Shown: one piece after another, positions 1-7,621 of the stretch | Layout of the letters: the number at the start of each line of letters is the position of its first letter | How positions within the stretch are numbered: position 1 is the first letter of the stretch | DNA from: Pelagibacteraceae bacterium AG-464-P07 | GTDB lineage: Bacteria > Pseudomonadota > Alphaproteobacteria > Pelagibacterales > Pelagibacteraceae | Direction of reading: 5' to 3' | DNA length: 64,000 bases | Assembly: GCA_003211695.1 (NCBI GenBank) | Contig: QCSA01000002.1 | Location: 1-64,000, forward strand | The notes under the pieces: generated by a model | The model's database searches: none | Told to the model about the DNA's origin: nothing | Seen by the model: the letters and a program-made list of their open reading frames with translations, nothing else | Made by a program: the position numbers and the translations under genes

Positions 1-828
1 GGTAAAGAAGAACTATTAGAACCATTAAATAGATCAGCTTTAAAAATTGCGAAAAAAGTTGCTCTCGATACACCAAAAGGAATTGAGCCTAACTTGATGG
101 CAGGTAACATTTCTAATTCAAATATTTGGAATGATAAAGACACTAGTCAAAACAAAGAAGTTGAAAAAATGTTTTCAGAAATGGTTGGATGGGCTGTTGA
201 TGAGGGCGCAGATATATTAATTGGTGAAACTTTTTATTATGCAGAGGAAGCCTACGCAGCTTTGAAAGCAATGAAACAATCAGGACTTCCCAGTGTTATT
301 ACAATTGCTCCTATGGGTGAAAACATTATGAGAGATGGTGTCTCCATTTTAGACACTTGCAAAGAATTAGAACAAAGAGGAGGAGATGTGGTGGGAATGA
401 ATTGTTTTAGAGGCCCTGCTACTATGATGCCTTACCTTAAAGAAATTAGAAAAGCATTAAAATGTCATGTAGCTGCTTTGCCTATTAATTATCGTACAAC
501 AAAAGAACATCCTACTTTTTTTAATCTACCAGATAATAATGGATGTACCTGTCACACACCTCATAAAACACCATTTCCTACAGCCCTGGATCCTATGCAA
601 TGCAATAGATATGAAATTGGTAAATTTGCAAAGGAAGCTTTTGGTCTTGGTATAAATTATTTGGGTGTTTGCTGTGGAGCAAATCCAATGTTAATTAGAG
701 AGGTTGCAGAAGCGGTTGGATTAAAAATTCCAGCTAGTAAATATAAAGAAAAAATGTCTAGTCATTTTTTGTTTGGAACACATGAAAGAATTCCTAAACA
801 TCAAAAAGATTACACAGATAAAGCTTAA
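1..828 (+). CDS. bhmT: Betaine-homocysteine S-methyltransferase family protein (5' truncated)
   Basis: The reading frame is open from base 1, so the N-terminus lies outside the window; a TTG at 94 is internal and is not the start. The visible 275 residues belong to the zinc-dependent homocysteine S-methyltransferase family. Two motifs that carry the zinc cysteines in this family are visible: a GMNC segment followed by FRGP, and GVCCGANP near the C-terminus. The family moves a methyl group from glycine betaine (or a related donor) to homocysteine to make methionine in the cytoplasm. The following rhodanese and metZ genes on the same strand fit a methionine module. Betaine as donor is inferred from resemblance to marine alphaproteobacterial BHMT; another methyl donor is possible. 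Confidence 0.82.
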   Translation, partial: GKEELLEPLNRSALKIAKKVALDTPKGIEPNLMAGNISNSNIWNDKDTSQNKEVEKMFSEMVGWAVDEGADILIGETFYYAEEAYAALKAMKQSGLPSVITIAPMGENIMRDGVSILDTCKELEQRGGDVVGMNCFRGPATMMPYLKEIRKALKCHVAALPINYRTTKEHPTFFNLPDNNGCTCHTPHKTPFPTALDPMQCNRYEIGKFAKEAFGLGINYLGVCCGANPMLIREVAEAVGLKIPASKYKEKMSSHFLFGTHERIPKHQKDYTDKA

Positions 829-863
829 TTCTATTTAATTTATTTAAGGATACAAAAAAAGTT

Positions 864-1241
864 ATGATTAAACAAATACCCAGTAAAGAAATAACTGATT
901 ATCTAAAAAAGAATCCTAAGTGCGTATTACTAGATGTAAGGACAAAGGAAGAATGGGATACGATTGGTAAACCGAATGGAGAAAAAATAGGATTAAAAAC
1001 CCATTTTTTGTCAATACAATTTGGTGATGAGAGAATTTTCAATGAAAATTTTGTACAGGAATTTAAAAATTTAAACATTAGCCAAGATCATGAAATCTTG
1101 ACTATGTGTAGATCAGGGGGCAGGTCTCAAGCAGCAGCCGAGCTACTAACTAGAGAAAATTATACTTGCTCAAATATTTCTGATGGTTTTGAAGGCAATC
1201 AAGAAAATGTTGGTTGGAAGAAATGTGATTTGCCATGTTAA
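864..1241 (+). CDS. Rhodanese-like domain protein
   Basis: This is a single rhodanese domain of 125 residues. It has the LLDVRTKEEW entry motif near residue 22 and the active-site loop MCRSGGRSQ with the probable catalytic cysteine at residue 82. Rhodaneses carry sulfane sulfur as a cysteine persulfide. There is no signal peptide, so a cytoplasmic location is expected. The gene overlaps the start of metZ by 7 bases and follows bhmT closely, so co-transcription and translational coupling are likely. The physiological sulfur donor and acceptor cannot be read from sequence; a link to sulfur supply for MetZ is inference from position. Confidence 0.85.
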   Translation: MIKQIPSKEITDYLKKNPKCVLLDVRTKEEWDTIGKPNGEKIGLKTHFLSIQFGDERIFNENFVQEFKNLNISQDHEILTMCRSGGRSQAAAELLTRENYTCSNISDGFEGNQENVGWKKCDLPC

Positions 1242-2419
1242 CAAGTGATTTAAAAGGCAAAAATTCTAAATTAATTCGTGGAGCTTTAAATAAAACGAAC
1301 TTCAGAGAACAATCAGAAAGTCTCTTTTTAACATCCGGTTTTCTCTATGAGAGTGCCGAACAAGCAGAAGCAATTTTTAAAGGTGATGAAGCAGGATTTC
1401 AATACACTCGATATGCTAATCCAACAATTGATACATTTGAAAAAAGGATGGCAATAATAGATGGTTCAGAAAGTTGTTTTGCTACAGCAAGCGGAATGGC
1501 TGCTGTTTTTGCTTCTTTAATGTGTCAGTTACAAGCGGGAGACCATGTTGTATCAGCAACTGCTTTGTTTGGTTCTTGTAGAGAAGTTATAAAAAATATA
1601 ATTACAAAATATGGAATAGAAATATCCTTTATTGATGGAAAAAATATAGAAAATTGGAAAAAAGAGATAAAATCAAATACAAAAATTTTCTTTTTTGAAA
1701 CACCATCCAATCCTTGTTTTGAGTTGGTGGATATAGAGTCAGTTTGTAAGTTAGCTGAAAAAAGTAATATTAAAGTTATCGTCGATAATATTTTAGTGTC
1801 ACCTGTTTTGCAAAGTCCATCAAAATTTGGAGCAGATATTATAGTTTATTCTGGTACCAAACATATAGATGGTCAAGGAAGAACTATGGGTGGTGCAATT
1901 TTGTGTTCAGCAAAGTTTAGAGAAGAAGTTTTAAAACCTTTTCTAAGACATACAGGACCTTGCATAAGTCCCTTTAATGCTTGGACTTTATCAAAAGGAT
2001 TAGAAACTATTGATTTAAGAGTAGTAGAACAATCAAGAAATGCTGAAAAAACAGTAAAATTTTTATCTGAACACAATAAAGTCAAATCAGTTAATTATCC
2101 ATTTAGTAAAAGTCATCCACAATATGAACTTGCAAAAAAACAACAAAAGATGGGAGGTAACGTTTTAAGCTTTTACATCAAAGGAGATAAGAAAACAGCG
2201 TTTAATTTTATAAATAACCTGAAGATGATCGACATATGTAATAATTTAGGCGATACAAAATCTTTGGTCGTGCATCCAGCAACAACAACACACAGAATTT
2301 TAACTGATGAGGAAAGAAACGATCAAAATATTTTTGATAATTTGGTTAGACTTTCAGTTGGTCTAGAAGATTTTGAAGATATCAAAGATGACTTAGATCA
2401 AGCGTTAATTGCGATATAA
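1235..2419 (+). CDS. metZ: O-succinylhomoserine (or O-acetylhomoserine) sulfhydrylase, PLP enzyme
   Basis: The 394-residue protein belongs to the Cys/Met-metabolism PLP family. It shows the QYTRYANPT segment near residue 56, the FETPSNP motif near residue 154, and the PLP lysine K209 in SGTKHIDGQGR, a signature shared with MetZ proteins. The enzyme makes homocysteine directly from activated homoserine and sulfide, which fits beside a homocysteine methyltransferase and opposite cysK/cysE. The start overlaps the rhodanese stop region. Succinyl versus acetyl substrate cannot be settled by inspection; the HIDGQGR signature favours MetZ over cystathionine gamma-synthase. Confidence 0.85.
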   Translation: MLTSDLKGKNSKLIRGALNKTNFREQSESLFLTSGFLYESAEQAEAIFKGDEAGFQYTRYANPTIDTFEKRMAIIDGSESCFATASGMAAVFASLMCQLQAGDHVVSATALFGSCREVIKNIITKYGIEISFIDGKNIENWKKEIKSNTKIFFFETPSNPCFELVDIESVCKLAEKSNIKVIVDNILVSPVLQSPSKFGADIIVYSGTKHIDGQGRTMGGAILCSAKFREEVLKPFLRHTGPCISPFNAWTLSKGLETIDLRVVEQSRNAEKTVKFLSEHNKVKSVNYPFSKSHPQYELAKKQQKMGGNVLSFYIKGDKKTAFNFINNLKMIDICNNLGDTKSLVVHPATTTHRILTDEERNDQNIFDNLVRLSVGLEDFEDIKDDLDQALIAI

Positions 2420-2453
2420 AAAAAACAATTTAAAATTAATGGTTAATTATTGA

Positions 2454-3455
2454 TTATAACCACTTTGGGTAAGGAAGTTCTTTTTCAGTTAAAAATTTCT
2501 TATTAAACATCTTGCTACGATATATATCAGATTTATCACATAAAATCGTAACAATGGTATGATTGGGACCCAAATCTTTGGCTAATTTTATAGCACCTGC
2601 AACATTGATGCCTGTGCTTGTGCCTAAACTTAAACCTTCTTTTTCCAACAATTCAAACAAAACAGTCAAAGCATCATGATCATTAATGGAATATGCGTCA
2701 TCAATTGGAGCTTGTTCAAAATTTTTTGTCACGCGACTAGAGCCTATACCTTCAGTAATTGATTTTCCTTCTATTTTTAATTCACCATGTTTGATGTGAT
2801 TAAAAAGAGCAGATCCTTTTGGATCCGATAAGACAATTTTAATATTTTTATTTTTTTCCTTAAGAGCTTTACCCACACCAGCGATAGTTCCTCCCGTTCC
2901 CGAGGCACAAATAAAAGCATCAACTTTACCTTCTGTTTGATCCCAAATCTCTGGGCCTGTTGTTTCGTAATGACCTTTATAATTAGCAATATTATCGAAT
3001 TGATTTGCCCAAAATACACCTTGTGAATGTTCTTTTTTTAAATCTTCCGCAAGTTTACCTGAATACTTTACATAATTATTTGGATCCTTGTAAGGTTTTG
3101 CCGGAACTAAACGTAAGTCGGCACCAATAGACTTGAGAATATCTTTTTTTTCTTGAGTTTGGGTTTCGGGCATTACAATAATAGTTTTGTAACCTCTGGA
3201 ATTTCCAATTAAACATAATCCAATTCCAGTATTTCCTGCAGTTCCTTCGACAATAGTTCCTCCTTTGGAGATTAATTTTTTTTCCTCTGCATCTTTGATT
3301 AAGGCCCATGCCGCTCTATCTTTAATTGAACCGCCAGGATTTAAAAATTCAGCTTTTCCATAAATATTACAACCGGTTAATTCTGAAGGACCATTTAATC
3401 TAATGAGAGGTGTATTTCCTATGCCATTAACGAAATTATTAAATGTATTTTTCAT
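2454..3455 (-). CDS. cysK: Cysteine synthase A (O-acetylserine sulfhydrylase)
   Basis: This 333-residue PLP enzyme makes cysteine from O-acetylserine and sulfide. K45 in NPGGSIKDRAA is the Schiff-base lysine, and GTAGNTGIGL is the substrate-binding asparagine loop. GSGTGGTIAGVG is the phosphate-binding loop seen in the family. Its start lies 28 bases after the cysE stop, with the Lrp gene further upstream, so lrp-cysE-cysK reads as one minus-strand operon. Cystathionine beta-synthase is less likely because there are no CBS domains and the partner gene is cysE. Confidence 0.9.
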   Translation of the reverse strand: MKNTFNNFVNGIGNTPLIRLNGPSELTGCNIYGKAEFLNPGGSIKDRAAWALIKDAEEKKLISKGGTIVEGTAGNTGIGLCLIGNSRGYKTIIVMPETQTQEKKDILKSIGADLRLVPAKPYKDPNNYVKYSGKLAEDLKKEHSQGVFWANQFDNIANYKGHYETTGPEIWDQTEGKVDAFICASGTGGTIAGVGKALKEKNKNIKIVLSDPKGSALFNHIKHGELKIEGKSITEGIGSSRVTKNFEQAPIDDAYSINDHDALTVLFELLEKEGLSLGTSTGINVAGAIKLAKDLGPNHTIVTILCDKSDIYRSKMFNKKFLTEKELPYPKWL

Positions 3456-3483
3456 TTAGCTATGAACCATAAATTTTATATCC

Positions 3484-4077
3484 TTAACAAGCGGGAATAT
3501 CATCTTCATCAATAATCCCATAGGGTTTGAATGAAGTATCTTTAATCTCAGGTTTAGTCCTAATATTTTTTGCAGGAACCCCAACCATGATAGCGTGTTC
3601 TGGTACATCACGTGTGACCACAGCGTTTGCACCAATTTTAGCAAATTCTCCAACTATGATTGGTCCTAAAACTTGGGCTCCAGATCCTACCACAACATTA
3701 TTTTTTAAGGTTGGATGACGTTTAGTTCCTCTTTGTCCGTCTGAATTAATACTGGGTGATATCCCTCCAAGAGTAACAGAGTGGTAAAGTGTTACGTTAT
3801 CTTCAATTTCGGAAGTCTCTCCTATAACCACACCCATTCCATGATCGATAAAAAAGTTTTTTCCAATCTTTGCCGCCGGGTGTATTTCTATTCCAGTTAA
3901 AAATCTTGAAGATTGGGAAACAATTCTTGCAATTAAAATAAGTCCGGCTTTAGAAAAAAAATTTGCTATTCGATGAAAAAAAATTGCTTTAACCCCCGGA
4001 TAAGTTAGGATAATACTCAGCCTAGATTTAGCCGCAGGATCTCGATCCATAATAGATTTTATATACTCGTTCATCAT
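3484..4077 (-). CDS. cysE: Serine O-acetyltransferase
   Basis: The 197-residue protein has a helical N-terminus ([10 protein letters not shown] and FHRIANFF) followed by left-handed beta-helix hexapeptide repeats. Recognisable elements are [18 protein letters not shown] and LYHSVTLGG, which carry active-site histidines in CysE, then [15 protein letters not shown]. It acetylates serine for the adjacent cysK product; the two enzymes commonly form the cysteine synthase complex. At 197 residues it is shorter than the ~270-residue enterobacterial CysE and resembles the short EpsC-type form. Its start overlaps the stop of the upstream Lrp gene by 4 bases, so translation is probably coupled. Confidence 0.9.
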   Translation of the reverse strand: MMNEYIKSIMDRDPAAKSRLSIILTYPGVKAIFFHRIANFFSKAGLILIARIVSQSSRFLTGIEIHPAAKIGKNFFIDHGMGVVIGETSEIEDNVTLYHSVTLGGISPSINSDGQRGTKRHPTLKNNVVVGSGAQVLGPIIVGEFAKIGANAVVTRDVPEHAIMVGVPAKNIRTKPEIKDTSFKPYGIIDEDDIPAC

Positions 4078-4532
4078 ATGTAATGTAGCGGAAGATTGCT
4101 GGTTTGTTTAAGTTCTTCCATGGAAAAACTTGTTGTAACATCCGATAGATCTATTTTATCGGTCAGTTTTTTATAAAACTCATCAAATTTATCTATACTT
4201 GGAACCAATACTTTTAAGAGATAATCAGTTGTTCCGCTCAACCGATAAAATTCTACGACCTCATCCATTTCTTTAACGCCTTCTATAAATTTTTTTGACC
4301 AATTCATATTATGTTGACTTGTTCTGATTTGAACAAAAGCTACAGTGGAAAGATTTATTTTCGCTCGATCAATAACAGCCACTTTTTTTTTAATGTATCC
4401 TTGCTTGTAAAGTTTATTTATTCTTAGCCAACAGGGCGTTGATGACAAATTTACTTTTTTTGACAATTCAGCAACAGGTATGTCAGCATTGACTTGTAAT
4501 AGGGATAAAATTTTCTTATCTACGTCATCCAT
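4074..4532 (-). CDS. Lrp/AsnC family transcriptional regulator
   Basis: The 152-residue protein has an N-terminal winged helix-turn-helix ([20 protein letters not shown], then [12 protein letters not shown]) and a C-terminal RAM/AsnC ligand domain ([16 protein letters not shown]). These are the two standard domains of Lrp-type regulators, which bind amino acids and wrap DNA as oligomers. It overlaps cysE by 4 bases, so it likely regulates the lrp-cysE-cysK operon and itself. The effector is unknown; a sulfur amino acid would fit the neighbours but is inference. Confidence 0.88.
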   Translation of the reverse strand: MDDVDKKILSLLQVNADIPVAELSKKVNLSSTPCWLRINKLYKQGYIKKKVAVIDRAKINLSTVAFVQIRTSQHNMNWSKKFIEGVKEMDEVVEFYRLSGTTDYLLKVLVPSIDKFDEFYKKLTDKIDLSDVTTSFSMEELKQTSNLPLHYI

Positions 4533-4592
4533 AATGTTTTATTCTAAAATTATATAATAATATAGATTTTTTATCTATAAAATAGTAATATT

Positions 4593-4622
4593 TTGATTAT
4601 TTTTAACTTATTTTTCTATAAA
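4593..4622 (+). promoter_or_regulatory. Candidate sigma-70 promoter for the SAM-riboswitch operon
   Basis: TTGATT at 4593 and TATAAA at 4617 are separated by 18 bases, placing transcription start near 4630. The predicted transcript would then begin about 35 bases before the SAM-II aptamer. The region is extremely AT-rich, so chance matches are common. Confidence 0.35.
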
Positions 4623-4663
4623 ACTTTACTTTATTAGAATTATATCCTACTAATTTCAACGAA

Positions 4664-4716
4664 TGGCGCTGATTTAAATCTAATTGCAAGCGCTAAACAA
4701 ATCTTGCTAAAGCGAT
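4664..4716 (+). ncRNA. SAM-II riboswitch aptamer
   Basis: The segment carries the hallmarks of the SAM-II (metA) pseudoknot aptamer. The 5-bp P1 stem is GCGCT at 4666-4670 with AGCGC at 4689-4693. The loop contains the conserved TGATTTAA and ATTGCAAGCGC stretches. A downstream AAAT...GCTAAAG strand forms the pseudoknot. SAM-II is known mainly from Alphaproteobacteria and marine metagenomes, where it represses methionine or sulfur genes when S-adenosylmethionine is abundant. Here it sits directly ahead of an intrinsic terminator and a second aptamer. Recognition is by eye against the remembered consensus. Confidence 0.8.
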
Positions 4717-4728
4717 GATCTTTATTAG

Positions 4729-4756
4729 ACCACCGCAATAGCCGGTGGTTTTTATT
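4729..4756 (+). terminator. Intrinsic terminator between the two SAM aptamers
   Basis: A perfect 7-bp stem, ACCACCG at 4729-4735 with CGGTGGT at 4743-4749, encloses a 7-base loop and runs into a T-tract at 4749-4753. It lies 12 bases after the SAM-II pseudoknot strand and well before the coding start. This fits a transcription-attenuation platform for the SAM-II aptamer. Confidence 0.75.
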
Positions 4757-4774
4757 GGGGTAACTCAATTTAAA

Positions 4775-4829
4775 CCGGGTGATTAAATTTGTGCACCTGA
4801 CAATTGTCTAAGTACTAACTAAAAAGGAG
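4775..4829 (+). ncRNA. Probable SAM-V riboswitch aptamer overlapping the ribosome-binding site
   Basis: A short stem, GGTG at 4778-4781 with CACC at 4794-4797, closes an ATTAAATTT-containing loop. A downstream ACTAAAAAGGAG strand includes the Shine-Dalgarno sequence for the start at 4835. This matches the SAM-V layout, in which a SAM-bound pseudoknot hides the ribosome-binding site. Tandem SAM-II/SAM-V arrangements have been described in Pelagibacter-type marine bacteria, with transcriptional control by the first and translational control by the second aptamer. The SAM-V consensus is short, so this call is less certain than SAM-II. Confidence 0.68.
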
Positions 4830-4834
4830 AACGA

Positions 4835-5497
4835 ATGACACTAAGATTGACTGATTTAGCACCAAATTTTGATGCTGAAACAACTCAAGGAAAAATTAAC
4901 TTTCATAAATGGGCCGGTGATAGTTGGGTAGTTTTATTTTCACATCCCAAAGATTTTACACCCGTTTGCACAACTGAACTTGGTTCACTTCAAAGTCTTA
5001 AACCTGAGTTCGATAAACGAAATGTCAAAATAATAGGTCTGAGCGTTGACCCTATTTCTGATCATAAAAAATGGAGTGAAGATATTAAAGAAGTAACTGG
5101 TTATAAACCCAGCTATCCTATTATTGGAGATGAAAATCTTCACGTTGCTAAATTATATGGATTGTTGCCAGGCTCAATATCCGGAAGTTCAGAAGGTCGA
5201 ACAGCAGCAGATAACCAAACGGTCAGAACTGTTTTTGTAATAGGTCCAGATAAAAAAATTAAACTATTTCTTACCTATCCTATGGCAACTGGAAGAAATT
5301 TTTTAGAAATATTAAGAACCGTAGATTCTATACAATTGACGGCCAAGTATAAAGTAGCCACTCCAGCAGGATGGAAGCAAGGAGAAGACGTAATTATTGT
5401 GCCTGCAGTTAAGAACGATGAAGCAAAGAAATTATTTCCTAACGGATGGAAAACTGTAAAACCATATTTGCGCGTTATTAAGCAGCCTGGACTATAA
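4835..5497 (+). CDS. 1-Cys peroxiredoxin (Prx6 family)
   Basis: The 220-residue protein has the peroxidatic cysteine C45 in FTPVCTTELG. Prx6-type features follow: GRTAADNQTVRTVFVIGP, the YPMATGRNF segment, and a C-terminal extension (VATPAGWKQGEDVII). It is expected to reduce hydrogen peroxide or organic peroxides in the cytoplasm with an external thiol partner. A strong AAGGAG ribosome-binding site lies inside the SAM-V aptamer. Placement under SAM control and ahead of two YeeE/YedE membrane genes is unusual for a plain antioxidant enzyme and hints at a role in sulfur or persulfide handling, which is inference. Confidence 0.9.
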   Translation: MTLRLTDLAPNFDAETTQGKINFHKWAGDSWVVLFSHPKDFTPVCTTELGSLQSLKPEFDKRNVKIIGLSVDPISDHKKWSEDIKEVTGYKPSYPIIGDENLHVAKLYGLLPGSISGSSEGRTAADNQTVRTVFVIGPDKKIKLFLTYPMATGRNFLEILRTVDSIQLTAKYKVATPAGWKQGEDVIIVPAVKNDEAKKLFPNGWKTVKPYLRVIKQPGL

Positions 5498-5513
5498 AGT
5501 TATTTCCTCAGAT

Positions 5514-5538
5514 GGTGGGCTTTTACAAGCGGCCCACC
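5514..5538 (+). other. Intercistronic GC-rich hairpin
   Basis: GGTGGGC at 5514-5520 and GCCCACC at 5532-5538 form a perfect 7-bp stem in a gap of 57 bases between the peroxiredoxin stop and the next start. No T-tract follows, so it is more likely an mRNA-processing or stability element, or a partial attenuator, than an intrinsic terminator. Confidence 0.5.
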
Positions 5539-5554
5539 AACCAGGTATTAGTTC

Positions 5555-5968
5555 ATGAACATCATAAACTTTACACCTCTGTCTGCTTTTATAGGAGGCA
5601 TAATAATTGGTTTGGCTGTAATATTTTTTTTTATTGGCAATGGCCGATTAGCGGGCATTAGCGGCATAGTAAATAATGTTCTTGTCTCAAAACAAAACAG
5701 AACTGATAACTTTTTATTTATTATTGGGTTAGTTTTGGGGCCCATTTTTTATGCATTTTTTACAAAAAATAACATTCCTTTTTTAATAACGTCGTCGCTG
5801 CCAATCATTATTATTGCTGGTTTTTTAGTTGGCATAGGAACAAAAGTTGGAAAAGGTTGTACAAGTGGTCATGGGATTTGTGGCATTAGTCTTTTGTCGC
5901 TAAGATCTATTATAGCAACGATCACTTTTATGATTACAGCAATAATAACAGTTAAATTGATAGGATAA
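5555..5968 (+). CDS. YeeE/YedE family membrane protein (sulfur transport half, first)
   Basis: The 137-residue hydrophobic protein has about four membrane segments (near residues 9-28, 52-69, 75-98 and 110-136). It carries the YeeE/YedE motif GKGCTSGHGICG with cysteines C102 and C109. Members of this family, such as TsuA, move thiosulfate or related sulfur compounds across the inner membrane, with conserved cysteines in the path. Alphaproteobacteria commonly carry two half-length paralogues in tandem, as here: the next gene starts 4 bases after this stop. Transcription is probably from the SAM-controlled promoter upstream. The transported compound is inferred from the family. Confidence 0.82.
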   Translation: MNIINFTPLSAFIGGIIIGLAVIFFFIGNGRLAGISGIVNNVLVSKQNRTDNFLFIIGLVLGPIFYAFFTKNNIPFLITSSLPIIIIAGFLVGIGTKVGKGCTSGHGICGISLLSLRSIIATITFMITAIITVKLIG

Positions 5969-5972
5969 AAAA

Positions 5973-6401
5973 ATGATATCTAAAATTATATCTCTTACTA
6001 GTGGAATAATTTTTGGTGTTGGTTTGTCCGTTTCTAACATGATTAACCCAGAAAAGGTTCTAGGATTTCTAGATTTATTTGGTCAATGGGATCCTTCATT
6101 AATTTTTGTGATGATAGGTGCTATTATTGTAAGTGCTCCAGTATTTTTTTTACTTAGAAATAAAAACAAACCTTTATTTGCTGACAATTTTGCTATTCCG
6201 ACTATAAAATCTATTGATAAAAATTTAATTATAGGTTCTGGAACATTTGGCATTGGATGGGGGATGGTTGGATTTTGTCCGGGTCCAGCAATATCATCTC
6301 TTGCATTATTAAATACTTATTCAGTCTTTTTTGTATTATCTATGTTGGGAGGTTTTTTATTCATTGAATTGGTAAATAGAATAATTATTCCAACTCAATA
6401 A
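5973..6401 (+). CDS. YeeE/YedE-type (DUF6691) membrane protein (sulfur transport half, second)
   Basis: The 142-residue membrane protein has about four hydrophobic segments and two family signatures: SNMINPEKVLGFLDLFGQWD (residues 21-40), and GFCPGPA with cysteine C102. It is the usual partner of the preceding GCTSGHG-type half, and the two together are the size of a full YeeE/YedE transporter. The 4-base gap from the upstream stop implies translational coupling. It ends 18 bases from the convergent HD-domain gene. Confidence 0.82.
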   Translation: MISKIISLTSGIIFGVGLSVSNMINPEKVLGFLDLFGQWDPSLIFVMIGAIIVSAPVFFLLRNKNKPLFADNFAIPTIKSIDKNLIIGSGTFGIGWGMVGFCPGPAISSLALLNTYSVFFVLSMLGGFLFIELVNRIIIPTQ

Positions 6402-6418
6402 GAGACTAATGAAAAATT

Positions 6419-6973
6419 TTACTGTGCGTAGGGTGTTCTGCTAAATATTTTTCTTACATAAGACTCAAATTCTTTCAAGGGTAGGGTATCGTAATTTGGA
6501 TCGAATGATTTTTGATCCCACTTTTCACAAAAATCAATTGTCGCTTGGTAATATTTGTGACCTTTATATTTTTCCTTTTCATTCTTGTTTCCACCAAGAT
6601 GATGGGCATAATAATACATTTGAAAAATTCCGTGTTTTTCAACTATCCATGCTGTTTTTTCAGTTACATAAGGTCTTAAGACTGCAGAAGCAAATTCGGC
6701 ATGATTATTTGGTGCAAGTTCATCTCCTATATCATGTAATAAAGAAGCAACAATCATTTCATCCGAAGCATTTTCTTTCAAAGCCCTAGTTGCAGTTTGT
6801 AGAGAATGTTCAAGACGATTAATTTGGTATCCACCAAGGCCTGAAGTTAGCCCCTGCATTGTTTTAAGAATTCGGTCCGCAGTACCTTCAACAAATTTTT
6901 TTTCTAATTTGTTTAAAAGAAGATAGTCTTCTTTTGAGCCTTTTCTCATCTCTGTAAATTTTACTTTTTTCAT
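6419..6973 (-). CDS. HD-domain protein, possible diiron oxygenase or phosphohydrolase
   Basis: The 184-residue protein has an HD metal-binding core: H56 in RLEHSLQTA, the H80-D81 pair in LLHDIGDE, H91 in NNHAEFA, and later histidines at 114 and 124-125. The layout resembles the small HD proteins linked to phosphonate breakdown (PhnZ/TmpB-like), some of which are mixed-valent diiron oxygenases. No phosphonate genes are adjacent, so the substrate is unknown and a phosphohydrolase is equally possible. It stands alone on the minus strand, 72 bases downstream of the end of cvpA. Confidence 0.7.
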   Translation of the reverse strand: MKKVKFTEMRKGSKEDYLLLNKLEKKFVEGTADRILKTMQGLTSGLGGYQINRLEHSLQTATRALKENASDEMIVASLLHDIGDELAPNNHAEFASAVLRPYVTEKTAWIVEKHGIFQMYYYAHHLGGNKNEKEKYKGHKYYQATIDFCEKWDQKSFDPNYDTLPLKEFESYVRKIFSRTPYAQ

Positions 6974-7045
6974 AGCATTTATTTATTTTTTTTTGATCCC
7001 CAGTTAAAAGAGATAATTGTATGATTTTTTTCTTTTAATTTAGGG

Positions 7046-7591
7046 TTAAATATCCTTAATTTTTTCTTTTGCATCAATGTAATTTTCTTCATTAGGAAGT
7101 ACTTCAATTAAAAAATTACTACCATTGTTCACATATGAAAAGGTAAATGATTCCTCAACTTTCATTGGCCATTTTTCGTATGGATATAACCAATTAACTA
7201 GTGAAAATAAAATAACGCTCACAATATAACCCTTTAAAAAACCAAATAAAAAACCAAAGAAAGAATCTAATCCACCTAGACCAGAATATTTAACAACTTT
7301 ACTTATACCTTTACTAGCTAACAATATAATAAAAATAGCTAACAAAAATACAATAATTCCTAGTCCAATATCAACCGCATAATCGGATTCAATGTAATTG
7401 TTTGCCCAAGGTTTTAATTTTGGAACGACAATTATTGTTATAACGATAGCTAAAATCCACTTTGAAGTTGAAAGTAAACTCAGAGTAAAGCCTTTATCCA
7501 AACATTGTATTACAGTTAATAAAGTTATTGTCGCGTATATTACATCAAAAAGTGTAAGATAATTGAAAATAGTATCGATCATTTCTGACAT
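7046..7591 (-). CDS. cvpA: CvpA family membrane protein
   Basis: The 181-residue protein has four hydrophobic segments (near residues 13-31, 42-60, 74-97 and 108-132) and the conserved SGLGGLDSFFGFLFGFLKGY block of the CvpA/colicin V production family. Its molecular function is not settled in any organism. It follows the RND gene by 30 bases on the same strand. In many Proteobacteria cvpA precedes purF; purF is not present here. Confidence 0.82.
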   Translation of the reverse strand: MSEMIDTIFNYLTLFDVIYATITLLTVIQCLDKGFTLSLLSTSKWILAIVITIIVVPKLKPWANNYIESDYAVDIGLGIIVFLLAIFIILLASKGISKVVKYSGLGGLDSFFGFLFGFLKGYIVSVILFSLVNWLYPYEKWPMKVEESFTFSYVNNGSNFLIEVLPNEENYIDAKEKIKDI

Positions 7592-7621
7592 CTATTTTGA
7601 TTTTGTCAAAATTTTAAATAA

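Noticed and set aside
5514-5538. Hairpin as an intrinsic terminator
   Set aside because: No T-tract follows the stem, and the downstream YeeE gene has no obvious promoter of its own.
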